This document shows positions 51,138-59,817 of a DNA stretch of 64,000 nt, in pieces. This DNA is from Archangium gephyra (GTDB taxonomy: Bacteria > Myxococcota > Myxococcia > Myxococcales > Myxococcaceae). The notes beneath the pieces were generated by a model that was given only the letters and a program-made list of their open reading frames with translations, searched no databases and had not been told where the DNA came from. Location of the stretch: NCBI GenBank assembly GCA_003243425.1, contig QFQP01000006.1, positions 124,001-188,000 of the forward strand. Reading direction: 5' to 3'. Each line of letters opens with the position of its first letter. Position 1 is the first letter of the stretch. The position numbers and the translations under genes were made by a program.

Positions 51138-53734
51138 GAGACCCTCCACTCACACGCTTCATGGAACTGGCCGAGCTGCTCGGCGTTGGGCCCCCACTCG
51201 AAGCCCGTCTCCGTAGGCTTCACGATTTCGCGCGACACCAACGCCTGCACCGCGCCCGTCGCGTGCGGCTGGTGGGCGACCGCGAGCTGCTTCAACTCGT
51301 GCGGCGCGCGAACCTGCGCGGCCACGCGGTAGTCCTTCACCACCGGCTCGAACAGCGCCTTGACCACCGCCTCCACGCGCTCGTCGTTCAACTCGGCGAG
51401 CGGCGTCGCGCACCAGCGGTACCGCGAGAGGTGATCTTCGATGGCCGGGTTGTTCGGCTGCAGCTGCATCACGTCGCCCGCGAACCAGTGCTGCCACTGG
51501 TTGCGCAGCGAGTGCGCCAGGTACGGCGACAACGGCTGCGGCACCGGCAGGTCGCTGTCGATGACGCGGCCACCACGGCGGGTGATGGCGTCACGCAGCC
51601 ACTGCTCGTCGACGCCGGGAATGCGGTGCTCGGCGAGGAACGCACGGAGGTGGAAGCTGCTGACCGTGGTGTGGCGTTGCAGCTCCGACATCACGTTCTG
51701 GCTCAGCTCCTTCACGTCGGTGCTCGCGTTCAGCACCTGCGGAGCGCCGCACGCCACGTGAACACGGCCCAGCTTGACGTTGCCCGCTGCCAGCCTGCCG
51801 AGCCACGAGAGCACGCCGGTCAACGACATCTTCTGGCGCTTCTCGCCCGAGAGCTCCGCGGTGAGCGACGCCTCTTCCGGCAGGCGGTCGTACGAGATGG
51901 CAATCGGCAGCACCACGAACTGGCGGCCGGTGTTCTGCAGCGCACGCAACATTCCGCGCTTCGGCGGCAGCATCAGGCGCGCGCGGCTGCGCTGACCTTC
52001 CATGAAGAACATCAACGACGCGTTCTTCGCGGCGAGGCGGCGCAGCTCTTCACCGAGCTCCGGCACCTCCTTGCCGACACCGCGCTTGATGAAGAAGGCC
52101 TGCGAGTCCTTGAGAATCGGCCCGACGACGGGAATGCGGCCGAACTCTTCTGCCGCCGCGATGTGCGGCATCGGAATGCCGAGCTCGTGCTGCTGGAAGC
52201 ACAGGTAGCTCGTCATCAAGAAGTCGAAGTAGCTGCGGTGCGTCGGCGCGAGCACCAGCAGCGCTCCCGGCGGCACGTGTGCCATCGCGCGCTCGAACGA
52301 GGGCCGGTCGAACGTCATCTGGCTCGTGCACCGGCGGAACGTCTTGCGGAGCGCGTAACCGAAGACGTTCAGCGTCTTGTTGCCGACCTCACGCTGCATC
52401 ATCCAGCTCGCGTCGCTGCGCGCGTCGTCGTGCGTCGGCCCCGCGAACGTCAGCTGCGTCTCGTCGCGCGACATGAGGTGCTTGTACATGCCCTCGTTCA
52501 CCGTCTTCACGTAGGCGACCGGGTCGAAGTCGTGCAGCTCGAGCGGGGAGCTGCGGCGGAAGTCGAACGTGTGGTGCGTGAAGTAGGCGAAGCCTTCGTT
52601 GAGGTACTGCACCTTCTCGTCGGCGCGCGTGAGGCGGCGGTGCGACTTGCTCTGACCGAGCAGCTTGAGCGCCAGCTTCTGCAGCTCGACCGGCAACGCG
52701 CGACGCATGAAGTCTACGCCGTCGAAGCCGTGGTCCTTGCGGCCCACGAACATGTCTGGCGGCTTCACCACACCGGGGCGGTGCGAGAACCACTCGATGG
52801 TGGTCTGCGCGGCCATGTCGATGCGCAGCGCCCGCTGAATGCCCATCGCGGAGTGGATGATGGGGACCGGCTGGCCGGGCTTCGGCATCGGGCCGAACAC
52901 TGCGCGCACCACGTCTTCGGCGACCACGTCGACCGGCACCACGTCGAGGCGCACCGTGGGGTCGGCGTTGAACGCACGCACCACGCCCAGGCCGCTGTAG
53001 AGCAGGCAACCCGCGAGCGCCGCCGGGCTGTCGAGCCACGCGGGGAAGGGTGAACGCAGCGACGCCGACACGATGCTCGGGCGCACGATGACCACCGGCA
53101 GGTGCTCACGCCGCTCGGAGATGAGGTGCTCGGCCACGCTCTTGGTCAGCGTGTACGTGTTGGGGTGACCGGTGAGCGCCATCCACTCGCGGCCGTCACC
53201 TTGCGTCGCCTGGAAGCCTTCGTAGAGCTCGCTCGCGGGCTTCGGGAGGTGCGCCAACGTCTCTTCGATGGGCCCCGGGCGCCACACGTTCACGTACGCG
53301 GTCGACACGTCGACCATGCCCACGACCTTCTTGCAGCTCTTGGCCAGCTCGAGCACCGACAGCGCGCTCTTGATGTTGGCAGAAGCGGCTTCGGCGACGG
53401 GCAGGTCGAACTCCACGCTCGCCGCGCAGTGCACGACGTGGGTGACGTGCTTGCGAACCCTGTCGGCGTCGGCCGAAGACATGCCGCAGTCCGGCTGCTC
53501 GAGATCTCCGGTGACCACCGTCACCTTCGACTTCCAGTTGCCGGGCAGCAGCGAGAACACCTGCGCCTGCGCGACCTTGTCGAAGCGCTCCCGCGCGGTG
53601 CTCACCTTGCCCTGGCGATCTTTCGATTCGCGCACCAGCACGGTGACGCGCTCCACGCCCTGACGGAGCAGTGTTTCGAGAACGACCTTGCCGACGAAAC
53701 CAGTGACGCCGGTGAGAAAGACATGGCGGTTCAT
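51134..53734 (-). CDS. Fusion of fatty acyl-CoA reductase and DHAP/glycerol-phosphate acyltransferase
   Basis: This is an 866-residue, two-module enzyme. Residues 1-400 are a FAR-type extended SDR (NAD-binding TGVTGFVG at 8-15, Tyr194 and Lys198 in YTLTK, then VVIVRPSIVSASLRSPFPAW), which reduces fatty acyl-CoA to fatty alcohol. Residues 440-866 are a GPAT/DHAPAT-type acyltransferase with motif I HRSYFD (499-504) and EGQRSR (579-584), which acylates glycerone phosphate or glycerol 3-phosphate. Both products are substrates of the alkyl-DHAP synthase encoded just upstream, whose stop shares one base with this ATG (TGATG). The same steps need separate FAR1 and GNPAT proteins in animals. Confidence 0.85.
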   Translation of the reverse strand: MNRHVFLTGVTGFVGKVVLETLLRQGVERVTVLVRESKDRQGKVSTARERFDKVAQAQVFSLLPGNWKSKVTVVTGDLEQPDCGMSSADADRVRKHVTHVVHCAASVEFDLPVAEAASANIKSALSVLELAKSCKKVVGMVDVSTAYVNVWRPGPIEETLAHLPKPASELYEGFQATQGDGREWMALTGHPNTYTLTKSVAEHLISERREHLPVVIVRPSIVSASLRSPFPAWLDSPAALAGCLLYSGLGVVRAFNADPTVRLDVVPVDVVAEDVVRAVFGPMPKPGQPVPIIHSAMGIQRALRIDMAAQTTIEWFSHRPGVVKPPDMFVGRKDHGFDGVDFMRRALPVELQKLALKLLGQSKSHRRLTRADEKVQYLNEGFAYFTHHTFDFRRSSPLELHDFDPVAYVKTVNEGMYKHLMSRDETQLTFAGPTHDDARSDASWMMQREVGNKTLNVFGYALRKTFRRCTSQMTFDRPSFERAMAHVPPGALLVLAPTHRSYFDFLMTSYLCFQQHELGIPMPHIAAAEEFGRIPVVGPILKDSQAFFIKRGVGKEVPELGEELRRLAAKNASLMFFMEGQRSRARLMLPPKRGMLRALQNTGRQFVVLPIAISYDRLPEEASLTAELSGEKRQKMSLTGVLSWLGRLAAGNVKLGRVHVACGAPQVLNASTDVKELSQNVMSELQRHTTVSSFHLRAFLAEHRIPGVDEQWLRDAITRRGGRVIDSDLPVPQPLSPYLAHSLRNQWQHWFAGDVMQLQPNNPAIEDHLSRYRWCATPLAELNDERVEAVVKALFEPVVKDYRVAAQVRAPHELKQLAVAHQPHATGAVQALVSREIVKPTETGFEWGPNAEQLGQFHEACEWRVS

Positions 53735-55629
53735 CAGTGCGCCTCCTCGTTGGTGTGCAGCGCGACAGGGCCGTTGATGCCGCTGTTCGACGCTCCGAAA
53801 ACGTTGTCGGGATCGATGGCGGCTTTGACCTGACGGTTCAGCTTCAGCGCGCCTTCGGAATAGACCTCGGGCAGGAAGTCGCGGCGGATCTTCCCCACGC
53901 CGTGGTGATGCGAGAGCGAGCCGCCCGCCGCGAGAATCTCTTCGCGCGCCGCGTGCTCCAGCTTCGCGTACGCACCGACCGGGTCGGCCACGCCCTTCGC
54001 GTAGAAGCCCAGGTAGAAATAGATGACCACGCCCGTCTGGTAGACCTGCGTGAGCCGGCCGGTGAAGAACGGCTTGCCCGGCAGGCCCATCGCCGCGTGT
54101 TCCTTTTCGACGCGACGCTGCACGCGCTCGTAGAGCTCCATGGCGCGGCTCCACGGCACGCTGGTCTCGAAGCTCTCGGCGATCGCCCAGTGCGTGAACG
54201 TGAGGTCGCGGATGTACGCGATGCCGAACGTGAGCTGGTAGCCGCGCTCACCATTGGTGGCGCCGGCCTTCATGCCGCCGAGCGATTCGGCGATGCGGTA
54301 CAGCGTCTTTTCCTGGAACTCGACCTCGTCCTTCGAGCCCTCGAACACGATGGTGGCCACCGCGAGCTTGAACGGGTCGTAGCCCTTGAGCTTCGTCACC
54401 ACCGTCTTCTCGAGCTCGCTCTTCACCTTCGCGGCGAGGCCGTGCTTCGCCGGCTTGAGCGCCTGACCGAAGTGGAACTGCGTGTTGTCCATCACCCGCA
54501 CGCTGGCGGGCACCGCGCCGGACTTCTGCAATTCGTAGAGGAACGTGAGGCCCGTCGAGAGGTCGGGGAACAACACCGAGCCGTAGCGCTGCACTTCAGG
54601 CAACGGGAACAGCTTGACGACCGCGGTGGTGATGACGCCGAAGTTGCCTTCACTGCCGAACATGTACTGGCGCGGGTTGACGCCCACGCTCTCACGCGGG
54701 GCCTGACGCGGGCGCTCCACGATGCCCTGCGTGGTGACCACCTGCAGGTCGAGCACCAGGTCTTCGATGTTGCCGTAGCGGTTCTTCTTCATGCCGCTGG
54801 CGTTGGTGGCGATCCACCCGCCGAGCGTCGAGAACTCGAGGCTGTCGGGCTCGTGGCCCATCGTGAGCCCGTACTTCGCCAGCTCGGTCATCAGGTGACG
54901 GCCCGTGGCGCCGGCTTCGATGCACGCCATGCGGTTCGTCGGGTCGATCCACAGAATGCGGTTCATCTGCCGCATGTCGACCGCGATGACGAAGCGCTTC
55001 TCCGCGACGGGGATGCGCAGCGCTTCCGTCACGTTGGTGCCGCCACCGAAGGGAATGACGCACGCGTTGTGCTTCGCCGCGGCGTCGACGAGCTTCACCA
55101 CGTCGTCGTGGCTGCGCGGGAAGACCACGAGGTCCGGCACGCGCTCGAGCTTCTCGTAGCGGATCGCCCAGATTTCGCCGCCGGTGTGACCGTGGCCGCG
55201 CCGCAGCCGCTGCCTGGGGTCGTCGGTGAGCTGCTCGTCTTTCAGGAACTCGCGCAGCGCCTTGAGCAGCTTCGCGTTCTTCTTCGGCTCGGGGATCTCG
55301 GGCGGGTAGTGCGGCTCGTTGCGGTTCTCGTAGCCCAGCGGCGCCGCGAGCTTGGCCGCGAACCACGGCATCAGCTCGGGCAGCTCGACGTTGCTGATGT
55401 TGTAGCGGGTGCCCGTCAGCACCGTGCTGCCGTTCTCTTTCACTTCGAAGCGCGTGTCTTCGAAGCCCCAGCCTTCGAGCGATTCGACTTCGTTGGTGGG
55501 TGCGGGAGCGACCGGTGGCGTGAAGCGCGTGTCACCTGAATCGACGCGCGCCGGCGCACTGCCCAGACGCTCGCTGACTTCGCGAGCCACGACGGTTCCA
55601 AGACGACGGAGAAAGCCCTGATCAGCCAT
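53734..55629 (-). CDS. agps: Alkyldihydroxyacetonephosphate synthase (AGPS), FAD-dependent
   Basis: The enzyme swaps the acyl group of acyl-DHAP for a fatty alcohol, forming the ether bond of ether lipids. The 631-residue protein has a VAO-type FAD domain (IPFGGGTNVTEAL at 192-204, FSTLGGWIATNASGM near 266-280, FGSEGNFGVITTA at 324-336). Substrate-site residues match eukaryotic AGPS: PASVRVMDNTQFHFGQALKP with Arg378, YFYLGF at 537-542, and HHHGVGK at 574-580. It is first in a coupled minus-strand operon. A TetR gene is divergent upstream. Length and motifs argue against a simple glycolate- or lactate-oxidase assignment. Confidence 0.9.
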   Translation of the reverse strand: MADQGFLRRLGTVVAREVSERLGSAPARVDSGDTRFTPPVAPAPTNEVESLEGWGFEDTRFEVKENGSTVLTGTRYNISNVELPELMPWFAAKLAAPLGYENRNEPHYPPEIPEPKKNAKLLKALREFLKDEQLTDDPRQRLRRGHGHTGGEIWAIRYEKLERVPDLVVFPRSHDDVVKLVDAAAKHNACVIPFGGGTNVTEALRIPVAEKRFVIAVDMRQMNRILWIDPTNRMACIEAGATGRHLMTELAKYGLTMGHEPDSLEFSTLGGWIATNASGMKKNRYGNIEDLVLDLQVVTTQGIVERPRQAPRESVGVNPRQYMFGSEGNFGVITTAVVKLFPLPEVQRYGSVLFPDLSTGLTFLYELQKSGAVPASVRVMDNTQFHFGQALKPAKHGLAAKVKSELEKTVVTKLKGYDPFKLAVATIVFEGSKDEVEFQEKTLYRIAESLGGMKAGATNGERGYQLTFGIAYIRDLTFTHWAIAESFETSVPWSRAMELYERVQRRVEKEHAAMGLPGKPFFTGRLTQVYQTGVVIYFYLGFYAKGVADPVGAYAKLEHAAREEILAAGGSLSHHHGVGKIRRDFLPEVYSEGALKLNRQVKAAIDPDNVFGASNSGINGPVALHTNEEAH

Positions 55630-55719
55630 AGGTGACGCGGCGCGCTAGCACCCGTGACGAGAGCGGAGCAACGCGCGGCAGTTACGCGGGTGCGCACGCC
55701 GGTTCGCAATTACGGAACG

Positions 55720-55730
55720 CCGAGTCTCGG
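55720..55730. promoter_or_regulatory. Second short palindrome in the AGPS-TetR gap
   Basis: CCGAG-T-CTCGG is a perfect five-base inverted repeat 15 bases before the CGAGAC/GTCTCG site and 90 bases upstream of the AGPS start. The sequence GAGTCTC resembles half of the nearby TetR-type site. It may be a secondary site or a promoter element. Confidence 0.3.
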
Positions 55731-55745
55731 AACTCGCGTTGATTT

Positions 55746-55762
55746 CGAGACGAAATGTCTCG
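55746..55762. promoter_or_regulatory. TetR-type operator candidate controlling the ether-lipid operon
   Basis: CGAGAC-GAAAT-GTCTCG is a perfect six-base inverted repeat with a five-base spacer, the GAGAC-N5-GTCTC form common among TetR-family operators. It sits 12 bases before the TetR ATG in the 145-base gap to the divergent alkyl-DHAP synthase gene. It could repress both genes. Inferred from symmetry and context. Confidence 0.6.
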
Positions 55763-55774
55763 TATTGGTCGGTC

Positions 55775-56302
55775 ATGAATTCGTCCGGGCGTCCGCGCGA
55801 TGAGAATTCTCGGAGGGCGATCCTCGAAGCGACCCAACAACTGGTGCTCGAGAAGGGGTACGCGGCGGTCACCACGGCGGAGGTCGCGGCCCGCGCAGGT
55901 GCCGGAAAACAGACGATTTATCGGTGGTGGCCGGGCAAGGGCGCGCTCGTGCTCGACGCGTTCTCGCAGTGGGTGCAGCAGGCCCCGCGTGAGACCCGAC
56001 GCAAGCCCTCGCTGTCGTCCACGCTGGTGGAATTCTGCCGCGCCGCCACCCACGCGGCGCCGGTGCTGCGCGCCTTGATGGCCGAAGCCCAGTTCGACCC
56101 CGCCCTGCACGAACGGCTCGTGGCTCAGCTCGTGCGGCCCAGAGGTGACGAGCTCAGAAGCTGCTTGACCGACCGCAGGCCGGCCGACCGTGAACTCATC
56201 GTGAACGTCCTTTCAGGCCTGGTGTGGCAGCGGTTGATGCTCAACCAGCCGTTGGACGGTGCGTTCGTGCGCTTCGCGCTGCGGGTCGTGAAGCGGGTCT
56301 GA
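55775..56302 (+). CDS. TetR-family regulator next to the ether-lipid operon
   Basis: This 175-residue protein has the TetR DNA-binding domain (RRAILEATQQLVLEKGYAAV, then TAEVAARAGAGKQTIYRWWP) and a C-terminal TetR_C domain (AELIVNVLSGLVWQRLMLNQ-like). The KQTIYRWWPGKGAL segment is typical of the TetR_C_16 group of lipid- or drug-responsive repressors. The ATG at 55775 gives the usual N terminus. It is divergent from the alkyl-DHAP synthase gene and lies beside a strong palindrome, so it probably represses that operon and itself. The ligand is unknown; an acyl or alkyl lipid would make sense. Confidence 0.9.
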   Translation: MNSSGRPRDENSRRAILEATQQLVLEKGYAAVTTAEVAARAGAGKQTIYRWWPGKGALVLDAFSQWVQQAPRETRRKPSLSSTLVEFCRAATHAAPVLRALMAEAQFDPALHERLVAQLVRPRGDELRSCLTDRRPADRELIVNVLSGLVWQRLMLNQPLDGAFVRFALRVVKRV

Positions 56303-56383
56303 GGCGATTGTCTGTGACGAGCAGACAGTGTGTCTGCGGGGCGCCGGCTTCCGCGCGAGCGCGAATCGCCGTTTCGTCTTCTC

Positions 56384-56770
56384 ATGCTCCGTTCACTCGC
56401 GCTTCCTGTCGTGTTCTCGCTGTTCCTCGCGGGGTGTCATGCGCCGCGCACCGTGTATCTGCGCAACGTCAGCGGCAAGGCGCTGGTGATTCATCGCGCC
56501 CCGAAGGAATCGTCGAGCCTCCTCGAAGGGCAGCCTTCGCCCATTCCGCTCGAGGCGACGGGGGAAAGGCGCACATGGCTGGTGCGCTACCCGACTGAGG
56601 ACCGCTGGACCGACGCCGACCGCGACGCCCTGGCCCGCCTGCTCGACGAGAGTGAGCTGGAGGTCGATGGCACGCGCTTTCCCATGAAGGGTCAGTTCTC
56701 GATCTCCATGTATGGCGGCCCGGTGAACGAGTTGTTCGTGCGCATCGAGAACCCCGCGCGCGCGCGCTGA
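56384..56770 (+). CDS. Small hypothetical lipoprotein
   Basis: The 128-residue product begins MLRSLALPVVFSLFLAGCHAP, a classic lipoprotein signal. The mature domain is short and beta-rich (TVYLRNVSGKALVIHRAPKE, GQFSISMYGGPVNELFVRIE) with no Cys beyond the lipobox. No family was recognised. The ATG was chosen as the start of the signal peptide. It lies between the TetR gene and the zinc-type cluster, both on the plus strand, and could belong to either transcript. Confidence 0.65.
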   Translation: MLRSLALPVVFSLFLAGCHAPRTVYLRNVSGKALVIHRAPKESSSLLEGQPSPIPLEATGERRTWLVRYPTEDRWTDADRDALARLLDESELEVDGTRFPMKGQFSISMYGGPVNELFVRIENPARAR

Positions 56771-56788
56771 TGCAGTAGTGATGTGGTT

Positions 56789-56813
56789 GTGTTGCGTGTT
56801 GTGATTGCGACAC
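56789..56813. promoter_or_regulatory. Imperfect palindrome, possible Zur-type site
   Basis: GTGTTGC (56789-56795) and GCGACAC (56807-56813) form an inverted repeat with one mismatch, just before the ATG at 56820. The segment includes GTGATTGCGA (56801-56810), which recurs exactly upstream of the L33 gene. A metal-responsive Fur/Zur site is a guess based on the locus. Confidence 0.3.
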
Positions 56814-56819
56814 GGTTGC

Positions 56820-57665
56820 ATGAGTCGTGGCGTCATGTGGCGCTTGCTGGTGTCTTCGTCGTTGTTGCTTTCGTGTGGCCCCGCCGCCGACGGCTCGGTT
56901 CGCTTCTCGGTGTGGGCTGAAGAGCGCGTGGAGCGTGGGTACCCGGCGTCGTTGCTGGCCGACCGCTGGGCCATCACCTTCGAACGGTATCTGGTGTCGG
57001 TGGGTGAAGTGACGCTCTCGCGCGACGGCGAGGTGCTGACGTCGCCGCGTCGCGTGGTGGTCGACGTGCAGAAGGGCCGTCAGCCGTCGCATTCGTTCGA
57101 CGCAGTGCCCGCGGGGCGATGGAACGTGGGCTTCGTGGTCGAGCCGCCTTCTGAAAATACGGAAGCCGTTGGTTCGGTGACGCCCGACGACGTCGCCCGC
57201 ATGCGCAGCGAAGGCTGGAGCTACTGGCTCGTGGGCCGCGCGACGAAGACCGGCGTCGGTACGTTTCCGTTCTCCATCGGTTTCCCGGTGAACGCGCGCG
57301 CGACCGAGTGCACGAACGGTGTCGACGGCACCCTGGGCATCATCGTCGGTGACGGGCGGGCCACCGACGCGGAGTTGACGATTCACGCCGAGCACATGCT
57401 CTACGACCGGCTCGGTACGCACCGCGACGTGCAGCTTCGTTTCGACGCGTGGACCATCGATGACGACATCACGCGCGCGACCCTGCAGCGTCAGCAGTTG
57501 TTGTCACTGCAGGGGCGTGACGGCGGCGCGCTCGTCGACGAAGCGGGGATGCCGGTCGTCTACCAACCCGGCTCGTACGCGGTCGACACGCTCGACGCGT
57601 TCGTCATTCAGAGCCTCAAGGACCAGGTTCACCTCAACGGCGGCGGCCTCTGCCGGGTGCAGTGA
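56820..57665 (+). CDS. Hypothetical lipoprotein upstream of the TonB-dependent receptor
   Basis: This 281-residue protein has a signal peptide ending SSSLLLSCGPA. The mature part looks like a beta-sandwich, with WAITFERYLVSVGEVTLSRD and VPAGRWNVGFVVEPPSENTE near the N terminus and HAEHMLYDRLGTHRDVQLRF, containing two His, mid-chain. It ends LNGGGLCRVQ. Its stop overlaps the ATG of the TonB-dependent receptor gene by one base (TGATG), so translation is coupled and it may be a surface partner of the receptor. No family was recognised. Confidence 0.65.
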   Translation: MSRGVMWRLLVSSSLLLSCGPAADGSVRFSVWAEERVERGYPASLLADRWAITFERYLVSVGEVTLSRDGEVLTSPRRVVVDVQKGRQPSHSFDAVPAGRWNVGFVVEPPSENTEAVGSVTPDDVARMRSEGWSYWLVGRATKTGVGTFPFSIGFPVNARATECTNGVDGTLGIIVGDGRATDAELTIHAEHMLYDRLGTHRDVQLRFDAWTIDDDITRATLQRQQLLSLQGRDGGALVDEAGMPVVYQPGSYAVDTLDAFVIQSLKDQVHLNGGGLCRVQ

Positions 57666-59815
57666 TGTACGCGCTGCTCCCGTTGCTGCTGCTCGCGCAA
57701 GTCGATGCAGCACAGGGGCTCGACGCCGGCGTCGTCGATGAACCGGTCACGTCGTCGCGCCATCAGACCGTCGTGCAGTCGCGCCGCGCGCCACCACCCG
57801 CGATCTCCGTCGGCGACATCGACATCGAGCTCGGCCTGCTGGGCGAACGCGCGCGTCGCTCCGGCAACGACGTTCTTCCCCTCGCGCCGGGTGTGTTGTT
57901 GCAACAACACGGCGGCGAAGGGCACGCGCCGCAGATCTACGTGCGCGGCATCGACGCGGGTGAAGGCAAAGACCTCGAGTTCCGCGTCGGCGGCGTCGCG
58001 CTCAACGAAGTCAGCCACGCGCACTCGCACGGCTACGCCGACACCTACTTCATCATTCCCGAGGTGGTGCGCGCGGTGCGCGTCACCGAAGGTCCCTTCC
58101 ACGCGTCGCAAGGTGACTTCGCGGTCGCCGGCACGCTCGACTTCGAGCTCGGCCTCGCGCGTCGCGGGGTCACCGCCGCCATCGAATACGGCCAGTTCAA
58201 CAACCTGCGGGTGACGCTGCTGTGGGGCCCCGGCGTGCGCGACACCACCTTCGTCGGAGCGACCTTCAGGCAGGGCAGTGGTTTCGGGCCCAACCGCGCC
58301 TTCGTGAACGGCGCCGCCATGGCGCAGCACGAGTTCCGACTGCCCAACGACGTGCGCGTCAAGGCGTTCGCTGCGATGTCCTTCGGTCAGTTCGATCAAG
58401 CTGGCGTGCTGCGGCTCGACGACGTGCAGAACGGGCGCGACTTCTTCAGCACCTACGACGCGAACCAGGGCGGTTCGCAGCAGCGGCACCTCGCGAGCCT
58501 CGAGTCGACCCAGAAGTTCGACGACGGTTCGTGGGCGAAGCAGCAGTTGTTCACGGTCGTTCGGGATCAACGCATTCGCGAGAACTACACCGGCTTCTCG
58601 CTCGACGTTCCGCCCATCGGTGCTCCGCAGCGGGGTGACGGTGTCGAGCTCGCCTACGGCGGCGTCACCGTCGGCGCGCGCGCCGAGTACCACCGCGCCC
58701 TCATCTCGACCGACGAGGCACCGCGCGCGGGAACCGAAGACGGACCGCCGACGCTCTCCATCGGCTTCTTCGGTCGCTATGACGACGTCACTTCTTCGAG
58801 CCGCCGCCTCCGCGCCGAAGGAGGCGCGCCGTACCTGACGATGTTCGACAACCAGCTGCGCGTGACCAACCTCGCCGCGTGGGCGTCGCTGCGCGCCGTC
58901 ATCGCCTCGCGCGTGGTGGTGCAGGGCGGCCTGCGGCTCGACGCGTTCCTCTTCGCGGTGAACGATCTCAACCGCCCGCTCGCAGATCGGCAGGGCGAGC
59001 GGCTCGGCAGTGAACGCAGCGACGCCGTCGGGGTGATGCCGTCACCGCGCATCAGCGTCGAGGTGCGGCTCGTCGATGGTCTGTCGTGGATGACCGCGTT
59101 CGGCCTCGGCGCGCGGTCGAGTGACGGGGCGGCGTTGTCGCAAGGAGAGCTCGCGCCCTTCGCGATGGTGGTCAGCGCCGAGAGCGGCTTCCGCTACGTG
59201 AAGCGCGGGCCGGTCGGCATCGAAGCGCGTGCTTCGGCGTTCGCCACGCGCGTCGAGCGCGACCTGGTGTTCGAGCCGACCACCGGCCGCAACCAGGCGC
59301 TGGGTACCTCGAATCGGGCGGGGCTCTTCGGGCTCGCGCGCGTCACCTGGCTCAAGTGGCTCGATGTGAACGCCACCATCTCGTACACCCGTGGGCATCT
59401 GCCGGCCGCGGGAACGCCCTGGTACGAGCTCTTCTCCGGTCCCGCGTTGCCGTACGTGCCGCGCTGGCTCGGGAGAATCGAAGCGGTCGGTCAGTACGAC
59501 GTCACGCTGTTGCGCGAGCGCTTCACCCTCACCGGCGGCGCCGCGTTCTGGGCCATCGGCGCCCGGCCGCTTCCGCTCGAGCGCTTCGCTGAACCGGTGG
59601 CGTTGCTCGACCTCAACGCGCGCGTGCGGTGGCGGTTCCTCGAGCTCGGGGTGATGCTCGACAACGTCTTCGACACGCGCTGGCGCCAGTCTGAATTCAA
59701 CTACGCGTCGAACTTCAGTGACCCCGGCGCTGCACCCTCACAACTCGCGACGCGACACTTCGCTGCAGGGCCGCCGCGCACGTGGCGCCTCTCGCTCGCC
59801 ATCACGCTGGACTGA
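57665..59815 (+). CDS. TonB-dependent outer-membrane receptor, candidate zinc receptor
   Basis: This 716-residue receptor has a signal peptide (YALLPLLLLAQVDAAQG), a plug domain (VLPLAPGVLLQQHGG, APQIYVRGIDAGEG, VRVTEGPFHASQGDF) and a C-terminal beta-barrel of about 500 residues. The plug carries the His-rich NEVSHAHSHGYADT, resembling metal-binding loops in ZnuD-type zinc receptors. It is sandwiched between two lipoprotein genes and followed by a Fur/Zur-family gene, so zinc (or another divalent metal) import is the best guess. It is translationally coupled to the upstream lipoprotein gene. Confidence 0.85.
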   Translation: MYALLPLLLLAQVDAAQGLDAGVVDEPVTSSRHQTVVQSRRAPPPAISVGDIDIELGLLGERARRSGNDVLPLAPGVLLQQHGGEGHAPQIYVRGIDAGEGKDLEFRVGGVALNEVSHAHSHGYADTYFIIPEVVRAVRVTEGPFHASQGDFAVAGTLDFELGLARRGVTAAIEYGQFNNLRVTLLWGPGVRDTTFVGATFRQGSGFGPNRAFVNGAAMAQHEFRLPNDVRVKAFAAMSFGQFDQAGVLRLDDVQNGRDFFSTYDANQGGSQQRHLASLESTQKFDDGSWAKQQLFTVVRDQRIRENYTGFSLDVPPIGAPQRGDGVELAYGGVTVGARAEYHRALISTDEAPRAGTEDGPPTLSIGFFGRYDDVTSSSRRLRAEGGAPYLTMFDNQLRVTNLAAWASLRAVIASRVVVQGGLRLDAFLFAVNDLNRPLADRQGERLGSERSDAVGVMPSPRISVEVRLVDGLSWMTAFGLGARSSDGAALSQGELAPFAMVVSAESGFRYVKRGPVGIEARASAFATRVERDLVFEPTTGRNQALGTSNRAGLFGLARVTWLKWLDVNATISYTRGHLPAAGTPWYELFSGPALPYVPRWLGRIEAVGQYDVTLLRERFTLTGGAAFWAIGARPLPLERFAEPVALLDLNARVRWRFLELGVMLDNVFDTRWRQSEFNYASNFSDPGAAPSQLATRHFAAGPPRTWRLSLAITLD

Positions 59816-59817
59816 TC

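Noticed and set aside
51161..55539. Two very long plus-strand frames antisense to the FAR-DHAPAT and AGPS genes
   Set aside because: Composition is dominated by Arg, His, Val and Leu, with no domain. The minus-strand products carry clear enzyme motifs.
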